Below are positions 1-9,278 of a stretch of 64,000 nucleotides of DNA, piece after piece (positions within the stretch are counted from its first letter, which is position 1; each line of letters begins with the position of its first letter). Origin of the DNA: Microbacterium thalassium (GTDB lineage Bacteria > Actinomycetota > Actinomycetes > Actinomycetales > Microbacteriaceae); assembly GCF_014208045.1 (NCBI RefSeq), contig NZ_JACHML010000001.1, forward strand, positions 1,550,001 through 1,614,000. The letters are read 5' to 3'. The translations under genes were made by a program, and so were the position numbers. The notes beneath the pieces were generated by a model. It was not told where the DNA came from, did not search any database, and saw only the letters and a program-made list of their open reading frames with translations.

Positions 1-296
1 CGTTCGAGGACTACTTCCCGAACAAGCTGCACCAGCAGCTCATCACCGACCCGTTCACGCTGCTGAACCTCACCGGTGCGTACGACGTCGTCGCGCGCAT
101 CCAGGGTGGCGGCCCCTCGGGTCAGGCCGGCGCCCTGCGCCTGGGCATCGCCCGCGCGCTGAACGAGATCGACGCCGAGCACAACCGCCCGACCCTCAAG
201 AAGGCCGGCTTCCTCTCGCGCGACGCTCGCGTCAAGGAGCGCAAGAAGGCCGGTCTCAAGAAGGCCCGCAAGGCGCCTCAGTACTCGAAGCGCTAA
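1..296 (+). CDS. rpsI: 30S ribosomal protein S9, C-terminal part (5' truncated by window edge)
   Basis: The reading frame that starts at base 3 gives [13 protein letters not shown] and ends in APQYSKR, the basic C-terminal tail of bacterial S9 that reaches towards P-site tRNA on the small subunit. About 97 residues are visible; the start lies outside the window. The Lys/Arg-rich stretch before the stop ([20 protein letters not shown]) is the usual S9 ending. glmM follows after 16 nt, the common actinobacterial order rplM-rpsI-glmM, so the two are probably co-transcribed. Confidence 0.97.
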   Translation, partial: FEDYFPNKLHQQLITDPFTLLNLTGAYDVVARIQGGGPSGQAGALRLGIARALNEIDAEHNRPTLKKAGFLSRDARVKERKKAGLKKARKAPQYSKR

Positions 297-312
297 AGCG
301 AGGCGCGATCCG

Positions 313-1671
313 ATGCCGCTTTTCGGCACGGACGGCGTGAGGGGACTGGCCAACGGCCCCCTCACCGCCGACCTCGCTCTGTCCCTGGCCCAGGCGACCG
401 CCGTCGTCCTGGGCCAGGGCCGCTCCGCCGACGCCCGCCGGGCGGCAGGCAAGCGCATCACCGCCGTCGTGGCCCGCGACCCCCGCGTCTCGGGCGAGTT
501 CCTCTCGGCAGCGGTCGAAGCCGGCCTCGCCTCGTCGGGCGTCGACGTGTATGACGCCGGGGTCCTGCCGACCCCGGCCGCGGCGTTCCTCATCGCCGAC
601 ATGGACGCCGACTTCGGCGTCATGGTCTCGGCCTCGCACAACCCCGCACCCGACAACGGCATCAAGATCTTCGCCCGTGGCGGCGTGAAGCTGCCCGACA
701 TCGTCGAGGACCGCATCGAGCGCGCCATGGACGGCGAGAAGTGGCAGCCCACCGGCGCCGGCGTCGGCCGCATCCGCCGCTTCGCCGACGCCGAGGACCG
801 CTACGTCGTCCACCTGCTCGCGTCGCTGCCGAACCGCCTCGACGGCCTGCACGTCGTGCTCGACTGCGCGCACGGCGCCGCCTCCGGCGTGTCGCCCGAG
901 ACGTTCAAGGACGCCGGCGCGAAGGTCACCGTCATCGGCGCCGATCCGGACGGCCTCAACATCAACGACGGCGTCGGCTCGACCCACCTCGACGGGCTCG
1001 CCGCCGCGGTCGTGAAGCACGGCGCCGACGTCGGCATCGCGCACGACGGCGACGCCGACCGTTGCCTCGCCGTGGACGCGGACGGCAACGTCGTGGACGG
1101 CGACCAGATCATGGCGATCCTCGCGGTGTCGATGAAGCAGCGCGGCGCGCTGAAGGACGACACTCTCGTCGCCACCGTCATGAGCAACCTGGGCCTGCAC
1201 CGCGCGATGGCAGAGCAGGGCATCCGCGTCGAGCAGACGGCGGTGGGTGACCGCTATGTGCTCGAGCGCATGAACGAAGGCGGCTTCTCGCTCGGCGGCG
1301 AGCAGTCGGGCCACGTCATCATGAGCGAGTACGCCACCACCGGCGACGGCCTGCTCACGGGACTGCACGTCGTGGCCGAGATGGCGCGCACCGGCCGGAC
1401 CCTGGCCGAGCTCGCGTCGGTCATGACGGTGTATCCGCAGGTGCTCGTGAACGTGAAGGGCGTCGACCGGGAGGGCGTGAAGCATCCGGCCGTGCTCGAG
1501 GCCGTGGCCGCCGCCGAGGCCGAGCTCGGCGACACCGGGCGCGTGCTGCTGCGCGCGTCCGGCACCGAGCCGGTCGTGCGCGTCATGGTCGAGGCGGCCT
1601 CCGCCGAGGACGCCCAGCGCCACGCCGACCGTCTCGCCGAGGTCGTTCAGCTGGAACTCGCGCTGGCGTAG
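313..1671 (+). CDS. glmM: phosphoglucosamine mutase
   Basis: Cytoplasmic enzyme that converts glucosamine-6-phosphate to glucosamine-1-phosphate for UDP-GlcNAc and peptidoglycan. The 452-residue length is normal for GlmM. It opens with [11 protein letters not shown], typical of the alpha-D-phosphohexomutase family. The catalytic phosphoserine loop SASHNP is at about residues 106-111 (active Ser near 108), the metal loop DGDADRC near 246, the sugar-binding loop GGEQSGH near 325 and the phosphate-binding loop [11 protein letters not shown] near the C terminus. It lies 16 nt after rpsI with an AGCGAGG stretch before the ATG. glmS, the preceding pathway step, is about 5.5 kb downstream. Confidence 0.98.
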   Translation: MPLFGTDGVRGLANGPLTADLALSLAQATAVVLGQGRSADARRAAGKRITAVVARDPRVSGEFLSAAVEAGLASSGVDVYDAGVLPTPAAAFLIADMDADFGVMVSASHNPAPDNGIKIFARGGVKLPDIVEDRIERAMDGEKWQPTGAGVGRIRRFADAEDRYVVHLLASLPNRLDGLHVVLDCAHGAASGVSPETFKDAGAKVTVIGADPDGLNINDGVGSTHLDGLAAAVVKHGADVGIAHDGDADRCLAVDADGNVVDGDQIMAILAVSMKQRGALKDDTLVATVMSNLGLHRAMAEQGIRVEQTAVGDRYVLERMNEGGFSLGGEQSGHVIMSEYATTGDGLLTGLHVVAEMARTGRTLAELASVMTVYPQVLVNVKGVDREGVKHPAVLEAVAAAEAELGDTGRVLLRASGTEPVVRVMVEAASAEDAQRHADRLAEVVQLELALA

Positions 1672-1705
1672 CGGCGCCACCCGCCGCGCAGCTGGGCATC
1701 CGCCC

Positions 1706-2698
1706 TCATCGCTGCGTGCGTTCGAGGGCCCGTGCGCGGTCGCGGCGGGTCTTTGCCAGGCTCGCGACCGTCGCCACGGTGATCGTGGCCGCGATGAACA
1801 GCAGCGAGAACCAGATCGGGATCTCGGGCAGCCACTTCACGGGCTCGCCGCCGTTGATGAACGGCAGCTCGTTGACGTGGAGGGCGTGGATGAGCAGCTT
1901 CACGCCGATGAACGCGAGGATCACCGCGAGGCCCTGCCCCAGGTAGACCATCCGCTCGAGCAGGCCTCCGATCAGGAAGTACAGCTGGCGCAGGCCCATC
2001 AGCGCGAACGCGTTCGCGGTGAAGACGATGTACGCCTCTTCGGTGAGGCCGTAGATCGCCGGGATCGAATCCACCGCGAACACCAGGTCGACGAACCCGA
2101 TCGCGATGATCGTCAGCAGCATCGGGGTGACCAGGCGCCGGCCGCCCCGTACCGTGAAGAGGCGGTCGCCGTCGTACTCGTCCGACAGCGGCAGGTGCCG
2201 GCGCGCGAACCGCATCAGCCGATTGTCGGTGGGATCGCCGCCGTGGTCGGCGAATGCCTGCCGGTACGCCAGCACCAGCAGCAGCGCGCCGAACAGGTAG
2301 AACACCCACGAGAAGTTCGCGATGAGCGCCGCGCCCACCGCGATGAACGCGCCGCGCATCACGAGCGCGATCACGATGCCGATCATCAGCACCTTCTGCT
2401 GGTACATCTTCGGCACGGCGAACGCGGTCATCACCAGTAGGAAGACGAACAGGTTGTCCACTGACAGCGCCTTCTCGGTCAGGTACCCGGCGAAGTACTC
2501 GCCGCCGTAGTCCCATCCCGAAACCAGCCCGATGCCGACGCCGAACAGCAGGGCGAGGGCGATGTAGAACGCCGACCACCGCGCCGATTCGCCGATCGAC
2601 GGCTCGTGCGGCTTTCGCACGTGCGCGTAGAACTCGAACACGAAGAAGGCGATCGTGATGGCGATCGTGATGATCCACACGAGGGGAGTGATGTCCAC
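1706..2698 (-). CDS. TerC family integral membrane protein, probable manganese exporter
   Basis: Polytopic membrane protein of the TerC/Alx family, several members of which export Mn2+. It has about eight to nine hydrophobic helices. The family motif region around EKALSVDNLFVFLLV and the second repeat around FAVDSIPAIYG carry the conserved acidic residues. I choose the GTG at 2698 (VDITPLVW...), which has GGAG five bases upstream. A longer reading frame opens at 2749, but those extra codons coincide with a conserved riboswitch segment, so they are unlikely to be translated. Length is then 330 residues. Expression should respond to Mn2+ through the upstream RNA. Confidence 0.88.
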   Translation of the reverse strand: MDITPLVWIITIAITIAFFVFEFYAHVRKPHEPSIGESARWSAFYIALALLFGVGIGLVSGWDYGGEYFAGYLTEKALSVDNLFVFLLVMTAFAVPKMYQQKVLMIGIVIALVMRGAFIAVGAALIANFSWVFYLFGALLLVLAYRQAFADHGGDPTDNRLMRFARRHLPLSDEYDGDRLFTVRGGRRLVTPMLLTIIAIGFVDLVFAVDSIPAIYGLTEEAYIVFTANAFALMGLRQLYFLIGGLLERMVYLGQGLAVILAFIGVKLLIHALHVNELPFINGGEPVKWLPEIPIWFSLLFIAATITVATVASLAKTRRDRARALERTQR

Positions 2699-2706
2699 GG
2701 CTGCTC

Positions 2707-2843
2707 CAGAGACGTCGGCGAACGGCTTCGCCAAGGTCTCTTCCGCCACGGCCGCAGCCGGACCGGCGGCGCGGGATCCGTCGTCGGACCCGTCGTGACG
2801 CGCTCACCGCGAGGGAATACTCCCCTTGTTCCGTCCGAGCATA
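2707..2843 (-). promoter_or_regulatory. yybP-ykoY-type manganese riboswitch with its promoter -10, upstream of the TerC gene
   Basis: On the minus strand a -10 hexamer TATGCT (2843-2838) is followed by the AAGGGGAGTA block that opens yybP-ykoY aptamers. A GC-rich paired region comes next, then GGCGGAAGAGACC, a segment I recognise from actinobacterial TerC leaders. A hairpin with arms AGAGAC/GTCTCT (2741-2708) and an inner GGCGAA/TTCGCC stem ends directly at the GGAG ribosome-binding site (2707-2704). This suggests translational control. The class assignment is by recalled consensus and gene context, not a covariance search. Confidence 0.75.
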
Positions 2844-2899
2844 GGGGGCATGACCGCCGCGCGTGTGTCCTCTCGCTGGGAAGTCACCCGGAATGGAGC

Positions 2900-3760
2900 T
2901 CAGCCGGCGCGCAGGCGGCGCTCCATCCACACGGTCAGGCCGAGGTAGAGGACGGACGCCGCGGCGATGAGCGCGATGAACGCCCACGTCATCGGGCGGT
3001 CCGGGTACAGCGCGTCCGCGCCGAGGAACATCGACACGATGATCGCTGCGAGACTCACCAGCTGCGCCTGGAAGAGGATGCGGAACGAGCTCCAGCGCGC
3101 GTCGGCCAGCATCCCGTAGCCGACGACCGCGGTCAGCGCCAGCACGGCGCCGGTGACCTTCGCCGTGAGCGGCGTGAGGTCCCACGCCCAGTGCGGGATG
3201 ATCGCGTCGGCCGCGACCCACATCGAGGCGCCGAACAGCAGCGCCCCCGTGCCGATCACGGCGACCGCCCACCGCACCCACGCCGGTACGTACGTCTCGG
3301 GGGTGTCCGGCCGCGGATCGGCGTAGCGGCGCTGCACCCACCAGAGTGCGGCGACGATGAAGGGCGTCGTCGCGTATAGCGTGATCCACGTGTAGAACGA
3401 GAGGTTCTGCGAGAACCTGTCGAGGTGGATGAGCGTCGCGACCAGCAGTGCACCCGCGAACACCGTCACGGCCGGGTACCCCGGCGCGAGACGGTGCCAC
3501 TTGCGCGCGGCGCCGGCACGCCCGAAGAACCAGATGCCGCCGACGTATGCCGAGGCGAGCATGTAGGCCGACAGTGGTGGGTCGATCTGCCACGCGAACA
3601 GCTCGCCCGACTGATTCGGGAACACGAAGAGCAGGAACGCCGCGGCCACCAGGAACGGCACGATGATGATCGCCACCCAGCGCGTCACCGGCAGGATGCG
3701 GTCGGATCGGTCGGTCGTCGCGGCGGCCCCAGCCGCCGGGACGGAGTTCTGTTCAGTCAC
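2900..3760 (-). CDS. eight-helix membrane protein of unknown function
   Basis: With the GTG start at 3760 (VTEQNSVPAAG...) the protein has 286 residues; a GGGGG stretch lies just upstream. The frame stays open further upstream, but that extension is Arg-rich and reads like non-coding sequence. After a short cytoplasmic N terminus there are about eight hydrophobic segments, beginning WVAIIIVPFLVAAAFLLFVF and ending MTWAFIALIAAASVLYLG, with a short basic C-terminal tail. I recognise no catalytic motif or family. It lies upstream of the TerC gene on the same strand, but the riboswitch promoter between them suggests separate control. Confidence 0.75.
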   Translation of the reverse strand: MTEQNSVPAAGAAATTDRSDRILPVTRWVAIIIVPFLVAAAFLLFVFPNQSGELFAWQIDPPLSAYMLASAYVGGIWFFGRAGAARKWHRLAPGYPAVTVFAGALLVATLIHLDRFSQNLSFYTWITLYATTPFIVAALWWVQRRYADPRPDTPETYVPAWVRWAVAVIGTGALLFGASMWVAADAIIPHWAWDLTPLTAKVTGAVLALTAVVGYGMLADARWSSFRILFQAQLVSLAAIIVSMFLGADALYPDRPMTWAFIALIAAASVLYLGLTVWMERRLRAG

Positions 3761-4044
3761 GGACAACCCCCGGAACGCCGGCCACAGACGGCGTCGCCCC
3801 CTCGGCCACGCCTCGGCCGACCTCTTCGTCGGGACGGCCTCGCGCAGCGCGCTTCCCCATATTGCGCCCCAGTCTGGTGCGATACGGCGCGGACGTCCAG
3901 TGCCGAAGGCGAACACCCTGTGCCGCGACACTCACGCCATGCGGCACCGCGTCTCTCGGGATCTCCAGCACGGGCGCGTCGGCTTGGCGCATCGCCGGGG
4001 AGGCGACGAGAATGGGTACCGCTTCCACGAGGACGCGACGTGCG
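3761..4044. other. intergenic stretch with no convincing gene
   Basis: About 285 bp between the membrane protein start and the promoter of the 38-codon gene. A 91-codon minus-strand frame (3753-4028) overlaps the start region of the neighbouring gene and shows no recognisable motif. Base composition is less GC-rich than the genes around it. I see no hairpin terminator or RNA gene here. Confidence 0.5.
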
Positions 4045-4073
4045 TTGTGTGGTCAGACCACAGAAGGTAGACT
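4045..4073 (+). promoter_or_regulatory. promoter TTGTGT-N17-TAGACT with a 15-bp perfect palindrome in the spacer
   Basis: -35 candidate TTGTGT at 4045-4050 and -10 TAGACT at 4068-4073, spacer 17. The palindrome TGTGGTC-A-GACCACA (4048-4062) overlaps the -35 end and the spacer. Its core TGGTCAGACCA fits the TGGTnnnACCA operator form used by FadR-subfamily GntR repressors, so repression by such a regulator is the simplest reading. The GTG of the peptide gene begins six bases after the -10, implying a leaderless transcript. Confidence 0.7.
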
Positions 4074-4079
4074 GGTGCC

Positions 4080-4196
4080 GTGAACACCGCAGGACCGAAC
4101 CCGACTCAGAGCGCGTTGCCGCTCGGCTACCCGACCATGACTCCCGTGGAGAATCCTCCGGTCACCGAGGCGATCGTCACGCTCGGATACGACTGA
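4080..4196 (+). CDS. 38-residue peptide of unknown function under an operator-bearing promoter
   Basis: The frame GTG AAC ACC GCA ... TAC GAC TGA encodes a 38-residue peptide that starts MNTAGPNPTQSALPLGYPT and ends EAIVTLGYD. It has no Cys, no signal peptide and no membrane segment; it is rich in Pro, Thr and small residues. Support for a real gene is positional: an excellent promoter with a perfect palindrome ends six bases before the GTG. It converges on ppx (gap 33 bp). It might be a regulatory peptide or a precursor of a small product; no modification enzyme is adjacent. I do not recognise a family. Confidence 0.5.
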   Translation: MNTAGPNPTQSALPLGYPTMTPVENPPVTEAIVTLGYD

Positions 4197-4229
4197 GCAT
4201 CGCCTCCGCCGCGTGCGGGCAGCGCGGAA

Positions 4230-5162
4230 TCAGCCCCACGCCATGGACTCGATGTAGCGCAGCATGACGCCCTCGCGCAGAGCCCACGGCGACACCTCGA
4301 GCTCGTCGATGTCCATCGCCTTCATCGCCCGCTCGAGCACGACCGCGCCGGCGACGATCTGGAACGTCCGGTCGGCGGTGATGCCGGGCAGCTCCTGCCG
4401 GGCCTCGGCGGGAATGCGCGCCAGTCGGGGGATCCACGACTTCAGCGCTTGGCGCGGCAGCACCATCCGCTCGATGCCCGACCAGCCCGGCACGGGATAG
4501 CCGGCGAGCTTCGCGAGGGAGCGGATCGCCTTCGACGATCCCACCACGTGATCGGGGCGGTCGAGCTCGCCGAACCGCTCGGCGACCGGCTTGAGCACCT
4601 TCATGGCGTGGCTCTTGAGGGCGTCGATCTCGTCCTCGGTCGGCGGGTCGTCGGGCAGGAACTCGATCGTCATGCGCCCCGCGCCCAGCGGCACCGACTC
4701 GGCGGCATCCGGCAGTTCGTCGCCGCCCGCCGCGATCTCGAGCGATCCTCCGCCGATGTCGAACATCAGGATCTGACCGGCCGACCAGCCGAACCAGCGC
4801 CGGATCGCGAGGAAGGTGTAGCGCGCCTCGGCCTCGCCGCCGAGCACCTGCAGCGGCTGGCCGAGAGCGGCCTCGATGCGCGCGATGACCACTTCGCCGT
4901 TCGTCGCCTCGCGCACCGCGGACGTCGCGGTCGCGAGGAGCTCGTCGACCTGCTCGTCGGCGGCCGTCTTGCGGGCCTGCCGCACGGCGTCTTCGAGCGC
5001 GACGATGCCCTCTTCGCTGATGGACCCGTCGGAGCCGACATATCGCATGAGGCGCAGGACGGTCCGGTTGCTGGTGGTCGCGAGGGGCCGACCCCCGGGC
5101 CGCGCGTTCGCGATGAGCAGGTGGACGGTGTTCGAGCCGATGTCGAGGACTCCCAGACGCAC
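4230..5162 (-). CDS. ppx: Ppx/GppA family exopolyphosphatase
   Basis: 310-residue cytoplasmic phosphatase of the ASKHA-fold Ppx/GppA family that hydrolyses terminal phosphates of polyphosphate and possibly pppGpp. It opens with MRLGVLDIGSNTVHLL, the first nucleotide-binding loop. The second loop FDIGGGSLEIAAG is near residue 135, and an E-rich catalytic region lies between. It has the short two-domain form typical of actinobacterial Ppx1/Ppx2, lacking the HD-like C-terminal domains of the E. coli enzyme. A CHAD-domain protein, often tied to polyphosphate, lies elsewhere in the window (45175). Confidence 0.9.
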   Translation of the reverse strand: MRLGVLDIGSNTVHLLIANARPGGRPLATTSNRTVLRLMRYVGSDGSISEEGIVALEDAVRQARKTAADEQVDELLATATSAVREATNGEVVIARIEAALGQPLQVLGGEAEARYTFLAIRRWFGWSAGQILMFDIGGGSLEIAAGGDELPDAAESVPLGAGRMTIEFLPDDPPTEDEIDALKSHAMKVLKPVAERFGELDRPDHVVGSSKAIRSLAKLAGYPVPGWSGIERMVLPRQALKSWIPRLARIPAEARQELPGITADRTFQIVAGAVVLERAMKAMDIDELEVSPWALREGVMLRYIESMAWG

Positions 5163-5180
5163 GTGATCAGCGTAGTGGGC

Positions 5181-5741
5181 TCACGGGTCCGGTGTGGGCG
5201 CGCACCCGGTGAGGAACGCCTTGACGAACGCGCCGGTCTGATACGCGTAGGTCCACACCAGCCACTGCGCCGTGCGGTCCGCGGGGACTTCGACCACCGT
5301 CGCATCGCCCGGGTAGCACGTGGAGTAGATGTACCGGGCGCGCGCGACGTGTCCCGTCTCGGTCAGCACGATCGTGCTCGTGACCCCGTGTTCGCGCGCG
5401 AACCGCTCGAGCATGACGGTCTCGCCGTCCGTCGTGTACGGGTCGGGGACCTGGCACGTGAACAGGGGGTCGTTGCACCATTCGGGGTCGGAGGCCGGCT
5501 CGCCCTCGGGGGGCACCGACACCAGGATGCGGTCGGCATAGCCGTCCGCGACGAGCTGCTCGGCCATCTCGATGCGGTCGTCCAGGGCGGGGCCCAGGAC
5601 CTGGACGAGATCGGAGCGCTCGATCTCGGCGGGCGGGGGGAAGACGTAAAGGGGCAGGCCGGCGATCACCACGAGCGCCGCGAGGCCGAGGCACGCCGAG
5701 ACGACGGCGATCGCGATGCGGCGGCGTCGGGTGCGGGGCAC
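5181..5741 (-). CDS. DUF218 (YdcF/SanA-like) membrane-anchored protein
   Basis: The GTG at 5741 is preceded by GGGAGGAC, an excellent ribosome-binding site, and gives 186 residues; the longer open frame upstream lacks such a site. After a basic start (VPRTRRRR) one hydrophobic anchor (IAIAVVSACLGLAALVVIAGL) is followed by an outside domain with the DUF218 features VQVLGPALDDRIEMAEQLVADGYADRILVS in part, a Ser/Thr patch and TGHVARARYIYSTC. The family includes SanA and YdcF, linked to envelope integrity. Four Cys in the outer part may form disulfides. It ends 18 bp before the ppx start and shares its direction. Confidence 0.8.
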   Translation of the reverse strand: MPRTRRRRIAIAVVSACLGLAALVVIAGLPLYVFPPPAEIERSDLVQVLGPALDDRIEMAEQLVADGYADRILVSVPPEGEPASDPEWCNDPLFTCQVPDPYTTDGETVMLERFAREHGVTSTIVLTETGHVARARYIYSTCYPGDATVVEVPADRTAQWLVWTYAYQTGAFVKAFLTGCAPTPDP

Positions 5742-5804
5742 GCGTCCTCCCGGTCTCGGTGTCGTGCGCGGCGATGATACCCGGCGCACATCACACGAGG
5801 CCGA

Positions 5805-5834
5805 TTGGACGCGGGATACCCCGGGGGGTATAGT
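5805..5834 (+). promoter_or_regulatory. copper-responsive promoter TTGGAC-N18-TATAGT with CsoR-type operator
   Basis: -35 TTGGAC (5805-5810), -10 TATAGT (5829-5834), spacer 18. The operator ATACCCC-GG-GGGGTAT (5816-5831) is a perfect 7-2-7 palindrome that fills the spacer and touches the -10. It closely matches the operator before copZ at 22303-22319. CsoR is encoded at 19336-19710 in this same window, so it is the likely repressor. Confidence 0.85.
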
Positions 5835-5872
5835 GTCACGCAAGCGTCAACCAACGAACGAGGAGTTCACCT

Positions 5873-6040
5873 ATGTGCCGTGCTGCGACCTGCAAGAAGT
5901 GCGGGAAGACCACCTGGGCCGGCTGCGGCCAGCACATCGCCAGCGTCAAGCGCGGCGTCCCCGCGTCGCAGTGGTGCGACGGCCAGCACGAGAAGGAGCC
6001 CTCGAGCGGCTTCTTCGCCAAGCTGTTCGCGCGTTCCTGA
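5873..6040 (+). CDS. 55-residue Cys/His-rich small protein, probably copper-induced
   Basis: Starts MCRAATCKKCGKTTWAGCGQH, with ribosome-binding site AGGAG eight bases before the ATG. Cys at 2, 7, 10, 18 and 35 and His at 21 and 39 include a CxxC pair. A metal-binding or redox role is plausible. Similar short proteins with this opening occur widely in actinobacteria as conserved hypotheticals (from memory, no search). Its promoter holds a CsoR-type operator and a strong hairpin follows the stop, so it forms its own transcription unit. My inference is a small copper-buffering or chaperone-like protein. Confidence 0.85.
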   Translation: MCRAATCKKCGKTTWAGCGQHIASVKRGVPASQWCDGQHEKEPSSGFFAKLFARS

Positions 6041-6047
6041 ACAGGCC

Positions 6048-6072
6048 GGCCCCCGGACATCCTCCGGGGGCC
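6048..6072 (+). terminator. hairpin terminator after the 55-residue protein gene
   Basis: Perfect 10-bp stem GGCCCCCGGA / TCCGGGGGCC with a five-base loop, starting 8 bp after the stop codon. No U-tract follows, as is common in high-GC actinobacteria. Confidence 0.8.
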
Positions 6073-6148
6073 GTCGTCTGTCCGCGGGAGGGTCCCGAGC
6101 CGCGGTCGCCGGCGTCCACACGCGGCGCGCGTGCGAGGCATCCGGCAC

Positions 6149-6154
6149 TACGAT
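6149..6154 (+). promoter_or_regulatory. -10 TACGAT of coaA, leaderless type
   Basis: TACGAT ends seven bases before the coaA ATG at 6162. No ribosome-binding site fits in between, which suggests transcription starts at or next to the A of ATG. Confidence 0.6.
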
Positions 6155-6161
6155 TGGCCCA

Positions 6162-7115
6162 ATGGCCGCCGAAGACACGACCGTCGCAGCCCCCGCGCTC
6201 TCGCTCTACCGCGAGATCGACCGCGCGGAGTGGGCGCGCCTGGCCGCGGGCATGGCGCAGCCGCTGACCGAGACCGAGATCATTCAGATCCGCGGCATCG
6301 GCGACCGCCTGGACATCGCCGAGGTGAGCCAGGTCTACCTGCCGCTGTCGCGGCTGCTGTCGCTGTACGCCGAGTCCACCAAGCGGCTCGGCGACGACAC
6401 CAGCGACTTCCTCGGCGACACCGAGGCCCCGACGCCGTTCGTCGTGGGCGTCGCCGGCTCCGTCGCCGTGGGCAAGTCCACCATCGCGCGTCTGCTGCGC
6501 GAGCTCATGAGCCGCTGGCCCGGCACGCCGCGCGTCGAGCTGGTCACCACCGACGGGTTCCTCTACCCGAACGCCGAGCTCGAGCGCCGCGGGCTGATGA
6601 CGCGCAAGGGCTTCCCCGAGTCGTACGACCGCCGCGCACTCGTGGAGTTCCTCACCGAGGTCAAGAGCGGTCACCCCGAGGTGCGCGCGCCGTTCTACTC
6701 GCACATGCGGTACGACATCGTGCCCGACGCGCACGTCACGGTGCGCCGCCCCGACGTCGTCATCGTCGAGGGGCTGAACGTGCTGCAGCCGCCGCCGGCC
6801 CCCAACGACGTCGCCGTCAGCGACCTGTTCGACTTCTCGATCTACGTCGACGCCGACGCCGACCACATCACGCAGTGGTTCGTCGAGCGCTTCCTGGCGC
6901 TGCGTCGCGGAGCGTTCACGAACCCGAACTCGTTCTTCAACGTCTACGCGCAGCTGACCGACGACGAGGCCGTCGAGCGGGCCCTCGGGTTCTGGAACGA
7001 CATCAACCTGCCGAACCTGCGCGAGAACGTCCTGCCCACGCGCCACCGCGCGAACCTGGTGCTCCAGAAGGCCGCCGACCACACCGTGGAGCGCGTGCTG
7101 CTGCGCAAGCTCTGA
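6162..7115 (+). CDS. coaA: type I pantothenate kinase
   Basis: 317-residue cytoplasmic P-loop kinase that phosphorylates pantothenate, the first and usually rate-limiting step of CoA synthesis. The Walker A motif GVAGSVAVGKST lies at about residues 97-108. VELVTTDGFLYPN with the catalytic Asp, the RKGFPESYD loop and VIVEGLNVLQ follow, all typical of prokaryotic CoaA. Near the end, FWNDINLPNL and PTRHRANLVL carry the pantothenate-pocket residues. The ATG is placed seven bases after a -10 hexamer. A 9-bp hairpin follows the stop, so coaA is probably monocistronic. Confidence 0.97.
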   Translation: MAAEDTTVAAPALSLYREIDRAEWARLAAGMAQPLTETEIIQIRGIGDRLDIAEVSQVYLPLSRLLSLYAESTKRLGDDTSDFLGDTEAPTPFVVGVAGSVAVGKSTIARLLRELMSRWPGTPRVELVTTDGFLYPNAELERRGLMTRKGFPESYDRRALVEFLTEVKSGHPEVRAPFYSHMRYDIVPDAHVTVRRPDVVIVEGLNVLQPPPAPNDVAVSDLFDFSIYVDADADHITQWFVERFLALRRGAFTNPNSFFNVYAQLTDDEAVERALGFWNDINLPNLRENVLPTRHRANLVLQKAADHTVERVLLRKL

Positions 7116-7126
7116 GCCGGCTTCGC

Positions 7127-7147
7127 GCGGGGCGGCATCCGCCCCGC
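7127..7147 (+). terminator. hairpin terminator after coaA
   Basis: GCGGGGCGG / CCGCCCCGC, perfect 9-bp stem with a three-base loop CAT, 12 bp after the coaA stop. Confidence 0.7.
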
Positions 7148-7182
7148 CGATTCGTTCGGACCCCTCGCATACCCGCCCGCCT

Positions 7183-7188
7183 ACCATG
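7183..7188 (+). promoter_or_regulatory. -10 TACCAT of glmS, leaderless type
   Basis: TACCAT ends six bases before the ATG at 7195, and its last three bases are the ATG of a would-be longer start. This favours the ATG at 7195 as the true first codon. Confidence 0.6.
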
Positions 7189-7194
7189 TATCCC

Positions 7195-9048
<1,854 letters not shown>

Positions 9049-9117
9049 CGGGCGCCTCCGCGCGCCCGGGCCGCTCGGGGCGACCCCACCGGGCCCGACC
9101 GCCGGCGCGGCGTGCAC

Positions 9118-9183
9118 GAACTCAGGCTGACCGCGGCGACGCGCCGTGGCCCGGGGCGTGTCGGACCGGCCCTGCCTGAGTTC
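9118..9183. repeat. long inverted repeat between glmS and acpS
   Basis: Arms GAACTCAGGC (9118-9127) and GCCTGAGTTC (9174-9183) are perfect over 10 bp and flank 46 bp of very GC-rich sequence with smaller internal inverted repeats. The arms do not have the shape of a simple terminator. It could be a REP-like element or a terminator plus an operator for glmS/acpS. Confidence 0.55.
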
Positions 9184-9278
9184 CGTCACGCGGTCGGCGC
9201 CATGCGGGGCGCGATAGTGTGGCGGATGCCGCGCACGCACGGGCAGATTCGCCGGGCCGCGGCCGGAAGGAGTTGCGC

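Noticed and set aside
256..1680. 474-codon minus-strand frame opposite glmM, and many similar long frames opposite or shifted within real genes
   Set aside because: High GC makes long antisense frames common; they show His/Arg/Asp-rich composition, no motifs, and lie opposite well-identified genes.
3753..4028. 91-codon minus-strand frame upstream of the eight-helix protein gene
   Set aside because: It overlaps the supported start and ribosome-binding region of that gene and has no recognisable feature.
7116..7194. Possible glmS ribozyme before glmS
   Set aside because: The gap is only 79 bp, holds a hairpin terminator and a -10 hexamer next to the ATG, and shows no ribozyme core.
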